A stretch of 64,000 nucleotides of DNA from Rostrohypoxylon terebratum (lineage: Eukaryota > Ascomycota > Sordariomycetes > Xylariales > Hypoxylaceae). Shown one piece after another: positions 34,450-45,700 of the stretch; position 1 is the first letter of the stretch; the number at the start of each line of letters is the position of its first letter. The stretch is from contig MU385858.1 of the NCBI GenBank assembly GCA_022497145.1, positions 62,001-126,000 on the forward strand. The letters are read 5' to 3'. The translations under genes were made by a program, and so were the position numbers. The notes below the pieces were generated by a model. That model saw only the letters and a program-made list of their open reading frames with translations, was not told the DNA's origin and ran no database searches.

Positions 34450-35897
34450 TCAAGCAGCACTGGCCAACGGCTCGGGCTGGACGCCGACTCGTTCCTTGCT
34501 CAAAATGTCAAGCATGAACTGGGATGGTCGGTTGTCCTTGTAAACAGCCTGGCAAGCCTTGAAAGCCATCACATCCTCAATGTACTTATCAAACAGATAA
34601 GAACTATCCATCGGGCCACCTCGAGCCTCGGGATGGAACTGGGTCGAGAAAATCGGCCGGGAAACGTGACGCATACCCTCATTGCTGCCATCGTTGAGGT
34701 TTACGAAGTATTCCTTCCATTCGTTTCCTAGCGTGCTAGCATCGACAGCGTACCCGTGGTTCTGGCTCGTGATGTGGCATTGTCCAGTCGTCATATCCAG
34801 AGCCGGGATATTGTGAGCCCGGTTACCGTACTTCAGCTTGATAGTCTGAGCTCCAGTGGCCAAGGCTAGGAGCTGGTGACCTAAGCAGATACCCATTATA
34901 GGTACCTGAGAGGTCTCCATCAATACTGCAAGGTTGTGTACGGTAGATTGGCAGTGTGTCGGGTCACCAGGGCCGTTGGAGATGAACACGCCATCGAAGT
35001 TGTCGGCAACCTTCTGGATCTTGAAGTCATAGGGAAACACGGTGACACTAGCTCCACGACTCACTAAGCTTCGCAGGATGTTCTCCTTGACACCGCAGTC
35101 GAGTAGTGCAATGTGGTACTTGGGGTCATGTGCCTCCACCACAAAAGGAGCTTTGGTGCTGACCCGTTTCACGAGGTTGATTTGACCGGGGTCGATGAAG
35201 CTTTCGTCTTCATCCGCATCGTACTCATCACCGACCGAGATCCTGGCAAGGGAAGAGCCTTGCTCTCGAAGGTGGGTAACAATGGCCCTGGTGTCAACTC
35301 CCGAGATGGCAGGAATACCCTCTCGGGCACACCAATCACTCAAGCTCTCCACGGCAGTCCAATGGCTGTACTTCTCGGCAACATCTGCGACAACAATTCC
35401 TGCACACTGGATATGGGGAGATTCGAAGTGTCTTAATAGGTTCCACTCGTCTCGCACGGGGGAAGGCACGCCGTAATTCCCAATCAACGGTTGGGTGAAG
35501 ACGAGAATCTGGCCACGGTAAGAGGGGTCAGTCATTGACTCCGGGTAACCGACGAGGGAAGTTGTGAAGACAGCCTCGCCGGATATGTTCGAGTTGGCTC
35601 CGAAAGCTGTTCCGTGGAAAATTGGACCATCCTTCGTTCTGGTCAGTATAGAGCTAAAAATCGAGGCTAGCGATTATTTTCACATACTCGAATGGTTAGT
35701 GTAGCCTCCATGCCAGAGGCAGGTTTTGTGCCCTTGGATAGAGTCTGGGGCATCTGTCTGCCCTTACTACCTTGAGCAGTTTCAGCAGCCTCGACAGCAT
35801 AACTACGGGAGATAGGTAGGAATCGGGCTCGGGACGAGAGTCCGGCAGTGCGGAATGCCGCGGGCTTCGTGGCCCTGGTGGCTAGTCGGGAGAACAT
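34450..35897 (-). CDS. cpa1: Arginine-specific carbamoyl-phosphate synthase, small (glutaminase) subunit, mitochondrial
   Basis: Hydrolyses glutamine and channels ammonia to the large subunit to make carbamoyl phosphate for arginine; named arg-2 in Neurospora. Exons 35897-35688 and 35631-34450 with a 56 bp intron give 463 residues. The first ~45 residues (MFSRLATRATKPAAFRTAGL...) are a basic, Ser/Arg-rich mitochondrial presequence. CPSase small-chain signatures follow: ATLTIRDGPIFHGTAFGA (across the intron), GEAVFTTSLVGYPESMTDPSY and NYGVPS. The class I glutaminase has DCGVKENILRSL, FISNGPGDP, GICLGHQLLALA (nucleophile C319), SQNHGYAVD and STQFHPEARGGP. The acceptor after GACCAGAACGAAG is the only one that keeps frame. 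Translation is likely controlled by arginine through the attenuator uORF at 35956-36287, whose stop lies 58 nt before this ATG. The ATG has A at -3. Confidence 0.97.
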
Positions 35898-35955
35898 AAT
35901 GTTCTAAGGTGATCAAGGAAAAGGTTTGAGTTGGTGAGGTTATTCAATGGCCCCC

Positions 35956-36287
35956 TTAAGCGGAGAGAGACCGCCACAAGTGGTCTAGGTTTGATTTGTG
36001 TTAGTCAAAGCGGTGAGAAAGTTCGTGGCGTTAGACAAACCAGAGATATAATCCTGTGAAGATAGAATGTTAGCAAAAGCCATGACTAAATTTGATGCTA
36101 AAGGATAGGGGTTGTCCTAATAGTGGTGGTGCGGGACGCAAGGATGGGTATTGAAATTCTGTGATGTGTTTTTTTCTTGTTTTCTTGTGATTCCAATAGG
36201 CGGGACACCTTCTTATGAAGTCATCCTCTAAAGAAGGCAGAGCATAAGACATACCTGTGATGTGAAGACTGACGAGCGCCCGTTCAT
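35956..36287 (-). CDS. Arginine attenuator peptide (AAP) uORF, 24 codons in three exons
   Basis: This upstream open reading frame lies in the leader of cpa1. Its peptide stalls ribosomes when arginine is high and so lowers translation of the main gene (established for Neurospora arg-2 and yeast CPA1). Exons on the minus strand: 36287-36255 (MNGRSSVFTSQ), 36053-36041 (DYIS plus one base) and 35984-35956 (completing DHLWRSLSA and TAA); introns are 201 bp (gtatgt...cacag) and 56 bp (gtttgt...gactaac...cctag). The spliced peptide has 24 residues, the same length as the Neurospora AAP, and keeps the residues needed for stalling, Asp12 and Trp19. The ATG context is poor (C at -3), which suits leaky scanning, and the stop is 58 nt before the cpa1 ATG. 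Unspliced sequence hides the gene. Confidence 0.93.
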
Positions 36288-37372
36288 AAGGGCAACTGTA
36301 ATATTCCCAACCAGAATCGGTAAGAGAAGTGAAATATCGAACCAATTGGGTTGAGAAGTTAAGAGTCAGAATCAGATGAATGCAGACTAGCAAGATGTGA
36401 AATAGGTGAAATAGGTGAAATAGAGAATATGGTTAGGTCTTGAATAATAGAGGACTGGGGAAAGAAAGGGAAAAAAAATTTATGTTTAGCAGTTTTCTGA
36501 TCCTTAGCGGGGAACAGAGGGCGATTTCGATCTGACTGGTTTCCAAATCTGCTGCTAAGTTAGATACGTGCCCCGCAATAAGGGTCAAACAGTCCAATTA
36601 AAACCGTTTTATAGCTGGTTACACACAGTGATACCAGTGATACCGTTCTGCCGCTACCTTATCTGCATCGTACCCAAAAGAAAAAAAAACTGACATTGGG
36701 CCGTTTTCGGCCTATCAAAGTGACTAAACTCTAGCCTTAAATACCACAGCGATCCCCGCTTCAGATACCTACCAGTAACGTTCGCTGGCGGGAACCTTAG
36801 AAGCCTACAGTTACAACATTGAACCCATGAACACTGAATGTCGCAGCGATTCGTCGTATTGTGACGTTAGTCATGCGGCACATATTTACTCGCCCAATTA
36901 ATACCAAGAGCAATTCTCTGCTATTATTTTTATTGCTAAGAAATTGTGCGATGATTCCGTCATGTCCTTGAAATCTACTACGCATATGAAAGAGTCATGG
37001 TGCTCCTGTACTACTGGATTGTGCTTGGTAACCAGGTATAATTGTACCTAGTATACTCTAAATCGAGGGCAAAGAGAACATAGGAATGTATCTCCGAATA
37101 CAATTCGAACGCTGTAATTGGAAATATACTTTTATATTTTGTAGAGACCTGAGCGATTTTCTCAGAACCGTCCAAGTGACTGTTAGGTAATCGATAGGGG
37201 TTACTCCGGTATCGATGATGTTGAAGTCTACCTAGGTCCTAGGTTCCCAGGCAACTTCGTGATCCGTGGCCAGCAGTCTTATCCCCTAAAACTCTACCCA
37301 TAGATAGAAATAGTTTCCGTGGGCTCGGGCTTAGATGGCCGTATAGCCCTGGTGCATTGGCTCATTCATTAT
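36288..37372. promoter_or_regulatory. cpa1 promoter region and etfB 3' region
   Basis: No gene seen. On the cpa1 strand a TGACTC core (plus-strand GAGTCA at 36992-36997) could be a Gcn4/CPC1 general-control site, about 700 bp upstream of the uORF; TGACTAA variants occur at 36719 and 36865. These are short and may be chance. A short repeat GAAATAGGT (36400-36422) lies just upstream of the uORF. Confidence 0.45.
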
Positions 37373-38361
37373 TCATATAGCACCCAATTCCTTCAACTTA
37401 GAAATTAGACCATCAACATTCTCGACCTTACCACCACCCTGTCTCGGGGCCGGTTCTGTGATAAGAAGTTAGCATCCAACGTCAGCTCCATACACAAGCC
37501 ATAAGCTGCCAATTGTCAGCTGTAAAAGGGGGAAAACTTACCAGTAACCTTAACGACCTTCAACCTCCTCTCATTCGCGACCCCTAAATCGCTCAAGCTC
37601 ATCCTAACAAGCGGCTTCTTCTTCGCCTTCATAATATTCGGCAAGTTCGCGTACCTCGGCTCATTCAATCTCAAATCCGTCGTGATAACCATCGGCAGCT
37701 TCGCCCTGACCGTCTCCACGCCACCATCCACCTCCTTCGTAACCTCGACCGTATCTTCCTTCCCAAACACGACCTTACTCGCCTGCGTAGCTTGCGGCCA
37801 GCCCAGCAGCCCCGCAAGCATCTGCCCCGTCTGCGCCGCATCGTCGTCGATGCTCTGCTTGCCTAATATAACTAGATTGCTCTTCTCATTCTCGACCGCA
37901 GCCTTGAGCATCTTAGCCACACTAAGCGGCTCCAGCTCCTCGCCCTCCTTCACATCGACGTGTATGGCGCGGTCAGCGCCCATCGCCATCGCCATGCGCA
38001 GCACGTCGACAGCTTTCGTGGGGCCCGCCGAGATGACGCAGATATCCTCGACGCCGCCGGGAGCCGAGTTCTTCTCGCGGATGCGCACCGACTCCTCGAC
38101 CGAGAGCTCGTCGAACGGGTTCATCGAGTGTTTGACGCCGGCGGTCTCGACGGCCGTCTGCGCCTTGTTGACGCGCGGCTTAACCTGTGTCCCCCCCCAA
38201 AAGATCCATCGTCAGCACATCTCTTCTTCTTATCTCCAATTCCTCTCCCTTTTTTCGCATTCCCCAGTCTCGTTCTGCGTGAAAAGATGATGCAATCAAT
38301 TGGAACATACCGCGTAGTCAATAACCCGCTTTATGGGCACGAGGATGCGAAGTGAAGACAT
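37373..38361 (-). CDS. etfB: Electron transfer flavoprotein, beta subunit
   Basis: Mitochondrial matrix protein that, with ETF alpha, takes electrons from acyl-CoA dehydrogenases and other flavoenzymes and hands them to ETF-ubiquinone oxidoreductase. Three exons: 38361-38311, 38184-37542 and 37455-37373, introns 126 and 86 bp, total 258 residues. It starts MSSLRILVPIKRVIDYAVKP and has the typical KHSMNPFDELSVEESVRIRE, VISAGPTKAVDVLRMAMAMGADRAIHV, LGKQSIDDDAAQTGQMLAG and LRLNEPRYANLPNIMKAKKKP blocks; the last contains the ETF beta signature. The C-terminal exon (EPAPRQGGGKVENVDGLISKLKELGAI) completes the family end. There is no obvious cleavable presequence, which is normal for this subunit. 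Secure. Confidence 0.97.
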
Positions 38362-38990
38362 AGCTCGTTCTTAGCGCTGGCTGTCTTGTGAAAGCGAGAG
38401 AAGCGTGGGTAGATTGAAGCTTATTTCCGCTCGTCTGAATGTTCCGACTAAAGCTCCGTTCAATGACGAAAATCCGCAACCGAGACCGGCAGTAGCCGCG
38501 CTCCCACTTAGCACCCGCTTAAAACAGCCTCGGCCCAAATAGAAAGTTGACCACGTGATAGTCTATAAGTCCCCCTTTTTTACGTACAACGTACAAAATG
38601 ACAACTGAGATAATTTATACCAGCTTATTGTGATTACTTAGGTAATTATCTTGGTAATTTGTTGGCGAGCTGCAATTGACTTGATTCGATGCCCTCGATT
38701 CAAGTGAATTCGAGTAAAATTCATGACCAAGTAGAAGCAAAAAGGTTCAATTGATATTCTAAACCGCTTTTCTGATAGCAGAAATACCTAAGCATAAATA
38801 TAATATATACTAGACGCTACCCAAAACTCCATCTAGACGACATAATTGTACAACTGACACCGTTTCTGTCATCTAGAGGTATGACTCGTATAACTCGTAC
38901 ATCAACATACTCATATAACCACACTCACCTCGCCTATACACCAACCAATGTCTGCCTGCTTCCCCTCACCAATTCTAGCTCATCGCATCA
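38362..38990. other. etfB upstream region and ArfGAP 3' region
   Basis: 629 bp, AT-rich, no gene recognised. Confidence 0.5.
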
Positions 38991-40270
38991 TTACCAATCG
39001 TCCCACTCGTCGTCCTTCTTGGCCGGCGCGGACGCATTCTTGTTGCCGCCCCTGCCCATAGCCGACGTTCCGACAGAGCTATACTTAGGCCCCGTACCGT
39101 GTCGCTGATCCGCCACGGCGGAGAAATCGTCCCAGAAAGCCTTCTTGCTCTCGTCTATCGGGGCTCCCCGCTGGCCCTGACCGCTAGACCCCTCGACGAA
39201 TTGGTTGAATCGTTCCTGCGCCGTCATCGCGCCAGCCTGTGCCGCCTTGCCTACATTCCCTGCCGTTGCTCTCGCCTGTGCTGCAAAGTCTGATTGCGAG
39301 ATCTGTGTGCGTCGTTGTTAGCAACCAAACCATTTTCACGTATCTGCGTGGTTAAGCAGGTGGATGCCGCTTCTCACCTGCTTAGCCGTGGGCTGGATGA
39401 AATCGTCGTTGATTCCTTTGGCTGTCTTGCTTACTGTCGACGTGAACCAACCGAAGCCTTTCGTCAGCGCAGCCACGGGGTCCTTCTGCACCTCCGATAA
39501 ATCTGGAAGTCCTCCTCCGTTGTTGCTCTTAGGCGACACAGGCGTGTTTCCAAATCCAGCGTACTTGCCTCCTTGGCTGGGCGGTAAGTCTGCCGACCTG
39601 GACGCATTCTCCTTCCCTAGCCGCGCGAAATATTCATCATCTACCTTAGCCTTGACACTTGGTCGGCTAGGGCTCGCTGTTCGGCTTCCGCTCGTCGCAA
39701 CGCCCTGAAGCGGCGTTCCAGTCCTACTAATCTGCTTCGCAGCGGGCTTCGCAGCGTTGGTAGAGGGTTGTGATGTAGGTTTTCGCTCGCCGGGTACGTA
39801 TTCTTTCCCCTCGACCTTAGCTCCCAGTCTCTCTTTCCATTCCTCTCCCACCTCGCCGCTGTACCTCTCTGCGATCGTAGCGTCGTCCCAGCTCAGACCG
39901 CGCATTTTGGTGTCCTCATGTTGCTCGAAGAATGACCTCCACCCCTGATTACCGCCGAGGCGCATGCGTTCGATCTCGGCCTGTTTAAAGGCATCCATTG
40001 TAACGGAGCGGACGAAAGAGATGTGGACGCCTAGGCCCCGATGGACACCGGCGCAGGAGAGGCATATGAAGACGCCGAATTTGGGAGACGCCCATTGTGG
40101 ATTCGGGGCGTTGCAGTCGCAACAAATGTTATTATTGTTCGTCTTTTGAATGGCCAACAGCTACAAAGGCATCGGTGATCAGCAAGTGTTCAATAAGAAA
40201 CTAATTGTATGTTGACGCGTACTTTTGATCTAGTCTCGGGATCGACCTCCCACATGGCTTTGGAGGCCAT
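38991..40270 (-). CDS. gcs1: ARF GTPase-activating protein, Gcs1/ArfGAP1 type
   Basis: Stimulates GTP hydrolysis by ARF at the Golgi, which governs COPI coat release. Exons 40270-40223, 40160-39378 and 39302-38991, introns 62 and 75 bp, total 380 residues. The ArfGAP zinc finger is C29-x2-C32-x16-C49-x2-C52, followed by GVHRGLGVHISFVRSVTMD, which carries the arginine finger. The start MASKAMWEVDPETRSKLLAIQ matches family N termini. After a Ser/Pro-rich linker, ALTKGFGWFTSTVSKTAKGI resembles an amphipathic, Ser/Thr-rich ALPS helix that senses curved membranes. The acidic, Trp-containing end DDEWDDW looks like a COPI delta-subunit binding motif. The domain order (GAP, ALPS, WD-like tail) is that of ArfGAP1/Gcs1 and not of Glo3 or Age2 types. 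Confidence 0.94.
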
Positions 40271-41243
40271 GATGGGTTCTGCTTTATGTGCTGGAGATTT
40301 ATAGAAGATTTGTTATCAATTGGTTCGAACGAATAATCGAAAACAGCGACAGTAGCCACTTAAAGTTCGTCGAGATCCAGTTCCAATGAACGCGAGGCTA
40401 GATTTACCAATAGTTTACTACGTGGTAACAATAAACTTGACGGAGGTGCATAATCACCAAGATTGGTAGATTGGCGGAATAGGGATGTCGGGTGCCAAGA
40501 CCGATAGTCTACGCTAACCACATTGGGTTGGCGTGTTTCTTCCTCGACGCACCGACCAGGGGAGAAAAAAAATGAAGAAAAAACATTTCATGGATATTCA
40601 AGTTTCTTCGCCAACTGGGGTTGGAGGATGACCATGCCCTACCTAGGGCCCTAGGTACACATCCATGCAGTCTAACACCAGCCAATATACATGGCTATTA
40701 TCATCAGCTCCCATTTGTCCCTCAGTGCACAGTAAATAAGCTCTAGGAGCTAATCACATAGACAAATCATGCATCATGTATCCACAATCACCAGGTCACA
40801 TCGGATAGGTCAAATCATCAATCCGTAATCATCGTATCTATTCTGCTCGCGAGAACTTTTCCGAGCCTACCATACCCCCTCCGTTGTCCACCTAGTGTAC
40901 AACCCGTGAAAATGCTCGAGGTGGTTATCAAAGTCATTCGTGAATTAAGGGGCATCCCAAAACTAGCGTGCGTGACATGAGGTCCAGAAGTCCATCAGCC
41001 AAATGCAAACACTGTTTGACAGTATTTGCTACCGATGATATCTGAGACCACGTCAAGCTGTTGTCTTGGCGCATTTGCGTAACTATGGTGAAATCAAAGA
41101 AAGAAGCCGTCCCCAACGTAATTCATCACGTAATCTCGATCGACGCATAAAATGAGATGTTCCGTGAAATAAGCAATGGTGTTCCGGGGTTCATCTCTCA
41201 TGGGGAATTAAGGCAAATCGTCGTCGAGTCATGCCTAACCCAT
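40271..41243. other. ArfGAP upstream region and RRM gene 3' region
   Basis: 973 bp without a gene. Near 40640-40660 there is a cluster of CCTAGG/TAGGTAC words (CTACCTAGGGCCCTAGGTAC, a near-perfect palindrome). Confidence 0.55.
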
Positions 41244-42750
41244 TTAGGCAGCAGCGGGAGCAGCCTCCTGCTGGCCGTTGGTCTCATGCTCCTGAGGAAG
41301 GTTGGCTTCCTCATCGGTCTTGTCAGGGCTGTCAATGGCGACCTTGACAGCAATCTCACGACCCTCAATCTCCTTTCCATTCATCTCAGCCACAGCCTTC
41401 TGCTGAAGCTCCTCCGATGCGAGAGTAACGAAGCCGAAGCCACGGCCCTTGCGGGGCTCGCCACGAGCCTGGAGCTTCTTGATCATAAATCGAGGGATAG
41501 GTCGCAGAGCGATCTTGGCGGAGGATGGCTGGTAGTCCTGGAAGAGGTCCTTCAGCTATAGAGGAGGTTAGAACGTACGCAACAGCAGTTTGGAATCCAC
41601 ATGTAAACATTACCTTTTCTTCGGTCAGGTCGTAGGGAAGGTTAGCGACCATGACCTTGTTCTTGGAAGGAATGCCGTCAGCAGGGGGTCCACGCTCACG
41701 GCGCTCACGTGCAGGACCTCTCTTCGCGGTCTTCTCAGCCTTGTCAGTATCCGCTTTGTTGGTGATATCGGTAAGAGGAAGAACCTCGTTGTCGGCCGGG
41801 GCACCGGTATTGGCCGCCTCAGTATTCGCGGCATCATCCTTGGCACCGTCCTAATATCATGTCAGTACTATTGCCAACACGTATGGATATAGAGCATAAG
41901 GTAAAACATACAGATCGGCCGCCACGACCAGCGCGACCAGCACGTCCACGACCTCGGCCACGGCCACGGCCAGAAGGACGGCGACGGGAGCCTTCGGCAC
42001 CAGCGTCACCGTTAGTAGCACCCTCAGCTTTCTCACCAGCCGGCTGGGGAGTGCGGGCAAGCTGAACGGAAACCTTGCGCTCGAGAATCTCCTTTCCGGA
42101 GAGCTCAGCGATAGCACGTTCAGCTTCAGTAGGGGTAGAAAGATCCACGAAAGCGTAGCCGACAGGGCGGTCGGTGCGAGGGTTCTTAGGGATAGAGACG
42201 GATTCACTAGGCGATACGAGTTAGCGTAGGCAACGACAAAAGGACCATTTGCGGAGTGCAGATCTTAGCGAAGGCAGAGCAGAGCTGGCGGCAAGATAAT
42301 CCTAGCCCAATACGACTGTTCGTAAGACCACCTGCTGTCATCGAACTGGTTGCTTGTTGTCATGGCCCCACAGGAGCAGATATGCAGAAGCGGAAGCTCA
42401 ACATGTCGGTGTGCGCAGGTGGGACAAGGGCAATCCATAATTGACCGCATGAGTCAACACGTAGGCAATCAAGCACGAATGGTTGGTCGATCGTGTAGAG
42501 ACGCATCGAGCAAGGCTAGAAGAGGAAAAGAATGAAGAAGAACTTACACAAGATAGCCCTTGAAGAATTCTTTCAACTCCCCCTCGGTTGTCGCGTAGGC
42601 GAGGTTGCCGATGTACAGGCGGCGACCCTCGGCAGCGCTGGCGTGGACGGCATCCTTGTTATCGTCCTTGCCAGAGATTGAGGCATTGCTCAGAGCATTC
42701 GTAACGTCGTTGACGGCAGCGTCAGCAACTTTCTCCACGGTGGTGGCCAT
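41244..42750 (-). CDS. RNA-binding protein with two RRMs and an RG-rich linker
   Basis: A 348-residue RNA-binding protein, nuclear or cytoplasmic, target unknown. Four exons: 42750-42548, 42206-41912, 41850-41614 and 41555-41244; introns 341, 61 and 58 bp. RRM1 (about 42-118) shows RLYIGNLAYATTEGELKEFF (RNP2) and, across the first intron, RPVGYAFVDLSTPTEAERAI (RNP1). An Arg/Gly linker follows (GRGRGRGRAGRAGRGGR). RRM2 (about 232-318) has KVMVANLPYDLTEEK (RNP2) and GRGFGFVTLASEELQQKAV (RNP1). The end is Ala/Glu-rich. The first two splices are phase-checked and rebuild RRM1. The 341 bp first intron is long for this window. Proteins of this layout are widespread in filamentous fungi but little studied. 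Confidence 0.9.
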
Positions 42751-45700
42751 TGTGATTGATGAATTTCTAGGTGGGAGATTAGTTGAGAGTAGGTTGGTTG
42801 ACTTGACGGAAATCGATGGTTAACGTTGAGACGTTCGGGTTCGGGTTCAGCTATTGAACTCTTGAACAATTTCGGGGGAGGAATAGGGTGGCTACGTGCC
42901 CTAGAGAAGATTGAAAGATTTGGGGGTTTGAGTTGACTGTGACACAACGAGCTTAGGATTGATGGATTTTGAGAGGTGTGAAGAAGAAATGAGAGAGAGA
43001 CCAGATGTACGGACGCGGCCAGAATTTTTTTAAGGGTTGTTGTTTCTTGTGTGGGTCAAGGAAAAGGATAGAATCACGGTAGGTGTGGGGAAAGTGCATA
43101 TGGATTGCTTGGCAGGTGCGCATGGGCCAATAGGAAGGAAATGGGTCTGTGGGTCAGTATTGTCACCGCAGGTACGTACCTTGTCGTCAAAATTGCGTGA
43201 GCTAGTACCTATCAATGTAAGATCCGGAAAGCTTCAGTGCGCGCAACCTAATGACGTTATTATTAGCTCTCGGTAAATTGGTTTTCGCGGAGTGGTTTGC
43301 CTATGCGGGCGATAAATAATACTAGAAAAGTAAAATAGAATAAACGAGAAGCTTACCAAGACCCAAGGATCGTATGTTATAGGAGAAGGTCGGTATAGGT
43401 CGGTACGAGGTTGTTTTGTTTTTGTCTCGTGGCGAAATGGAGGTAAAGAGTTTGTTTGGAAGGTGAAAAGAATGAAAGGTAGGAGGAAACGTTTATGCGG
43501 TCTGGTAGAGATAAAAAAAAAGGTGGAAAAGGGAAGAATCGTCAATCAGTTTGGCAAAATTGGCAAGTGCACGTAGAGCTCAAGTCTGAAAGAGCTCGTT
43601 CCAGCTAGCAACTTCAGGTTGTTCTTCTCTTCAACCTTCAATCTTTTAGAGTTTAGAGGTATGTGCTTTCCACGACGAACGATGCCTAGGGAAGAAGAGT
43701 AGGAAAGAATATTTTAGTCGATTTAAATAAAGTAGGCAGGTACAATGTCCTCAGACGATGCATATATTTACTCACCTACTAGAGGTAGCAACCTTAATCT
43801 TCAAAGGAGTCACGCGCATACTATATCTAGCATTTCAATGCTCCTATGGCAGTGGTCTGTATGACTTGGTTTATCCAAATTCGAATTATTCACCTTTAAC
43901 CACTGCATCTATCTTACTCGATGTTTACCTGAGACCTACTACACATGGCCCTGGGATGCATACGACAACAAATAATAGTCCCAATTCAATTTCTAAGCAT
44001 ATCCTATCCGAATTACTGCGCTTAGACGCAGAGGCAAGATCGGTGCTGACATCTATGTACCTAAGGTCAAGCTCGGTAAGATGCCTGAACTGTCGAAATT
44101 GGATGCTGCAGAAAGCTTGGGGTGCATTGAAATAGCAAATTACGCCACGTCCAAGCTCCAAGCTTCCCAACTCTGCTTGATGCGCCTTTGTCAGCTGAAA
44201 TTCGAAAAGGAAAAAATCGCTTCCAGAAACCCACCGTCGGCGTGTTAGTCATTTCTGTACACCCACTGTGCTACCGTGCGTGTACGCGGTTCAACCTAGA
44301 AAGGAGGTTGTCAGGGCCTCGGTTCTCATCCATGGTTTTTTTTTCTCTACGCGAACTAATAGAATCCAGTCAAAAAGTCGGTTGGCATTCTGGAAGCTTT
44401 CAAAGAACCTTGTCTCCGGGGATTTCAATGATCGAGCCACTCAGTGGGAACGAAACGAAGACCCGCAAGGGTTATTCTAAGCACACCCCTTTCTCTCTTG
44501 GTCGTTTAGACGCCTCATTCATCCACGATCCTAGAGAACCTGAAAGAAGACGTCCCCCTTTTCTGGCCCTTATAATCGCATCTCTATTAAGAAAACAAAA
44601 ATTTTAATATTCGTCAAATTTTCGCAGACAGCGCTGAAACCGGCGGATTATTTGAAAACCCCGAGTTGTCCTATCACCGTGCCTTGCAGATAAAAACCTC
44701 CCAGTCGCCAATTCCGAACTTTTTCTTCTCTTTTCAGCGAATAGGTCAATCAGCTTTCCCAATATCACATTCAGGCGTCGATATGCGAGGTACTACATAA
44801 TAGGTACACTACATAATACAGCACAGTAGCAAAACACGTTGTTAGCCTTAGTCCACATGGCTTTTGCAGATGTCTTCGGCTGGGTTAGGGGTCAGGTAGT
44901 TTGTTAGCTCTCGTTGCGTGCATGAAATATTGCCAAACAAGTAGCCTTACCAGAATACCGGCACCTCAGAAATGCAGACGACCAGAAAATTCAACCCAAC
45001 GTTACTTTGCAGCCCGGCTATGGAAGAGCGAGCGAGGTCGTTAAAACTACCTAGCCTCCAGCTACTCGTCACAATATCTACCGATACATTTGTACGTACT
45101 TCAAGTAGATACCATACCTAGGTACTCACGCATTCTAGCACACATACATGTCTACATGTCTAGGTACCTACCAGCCTACCAGCCTACCTAGGACCTAGGA
45201 CCTAGGACCTAGGTATGCATCTACCTACTTAGCCGCGCGCAACAGCAGCTGGCTGTCAACAGCTAACCCGCGTACTTTTATCTAGCGCCGTGCCCGAAGG
45301 TTTAAGCCTTTGGGTCCTGACAGGTGTCCGATCGTGTATGGGTTTCGTCCACTTGCTAACCCATCTATTATGTAACTTAGGGGAGAACTATGCCCTACGA
45401 AATGGATCTAGAGGATCCTAGAACTTCCAAATTACGGTACATGCTCGGAACTTTTACTCCAACCATAGTCCGTGCACATCACGTGGGGAATGGACTCTAC
45501 TGTCGTAGTAGTATTTCATATGTTCTATTTTCCACATTCCAACCTAAGGCTCGGCGTTCAGTATTCCCGCAGCATTCAAAATATCGCTGTATTGTTATCG
45601 GATATGCCGAATATGCTCGGGTCCGGCCTAGTGTACTCTTCTTTTTTTGGTTGAAAGCAGATACTCAATATCAGGGAAAACAAAGTGCTTCATAAGATTA

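Noticed and set aside
43758..44607. Two plus-strand frames (125 and 139 codons) in the spacer before tah18
   Set aside because: No motif, no signal peptide, no splice partners, atypical composition.
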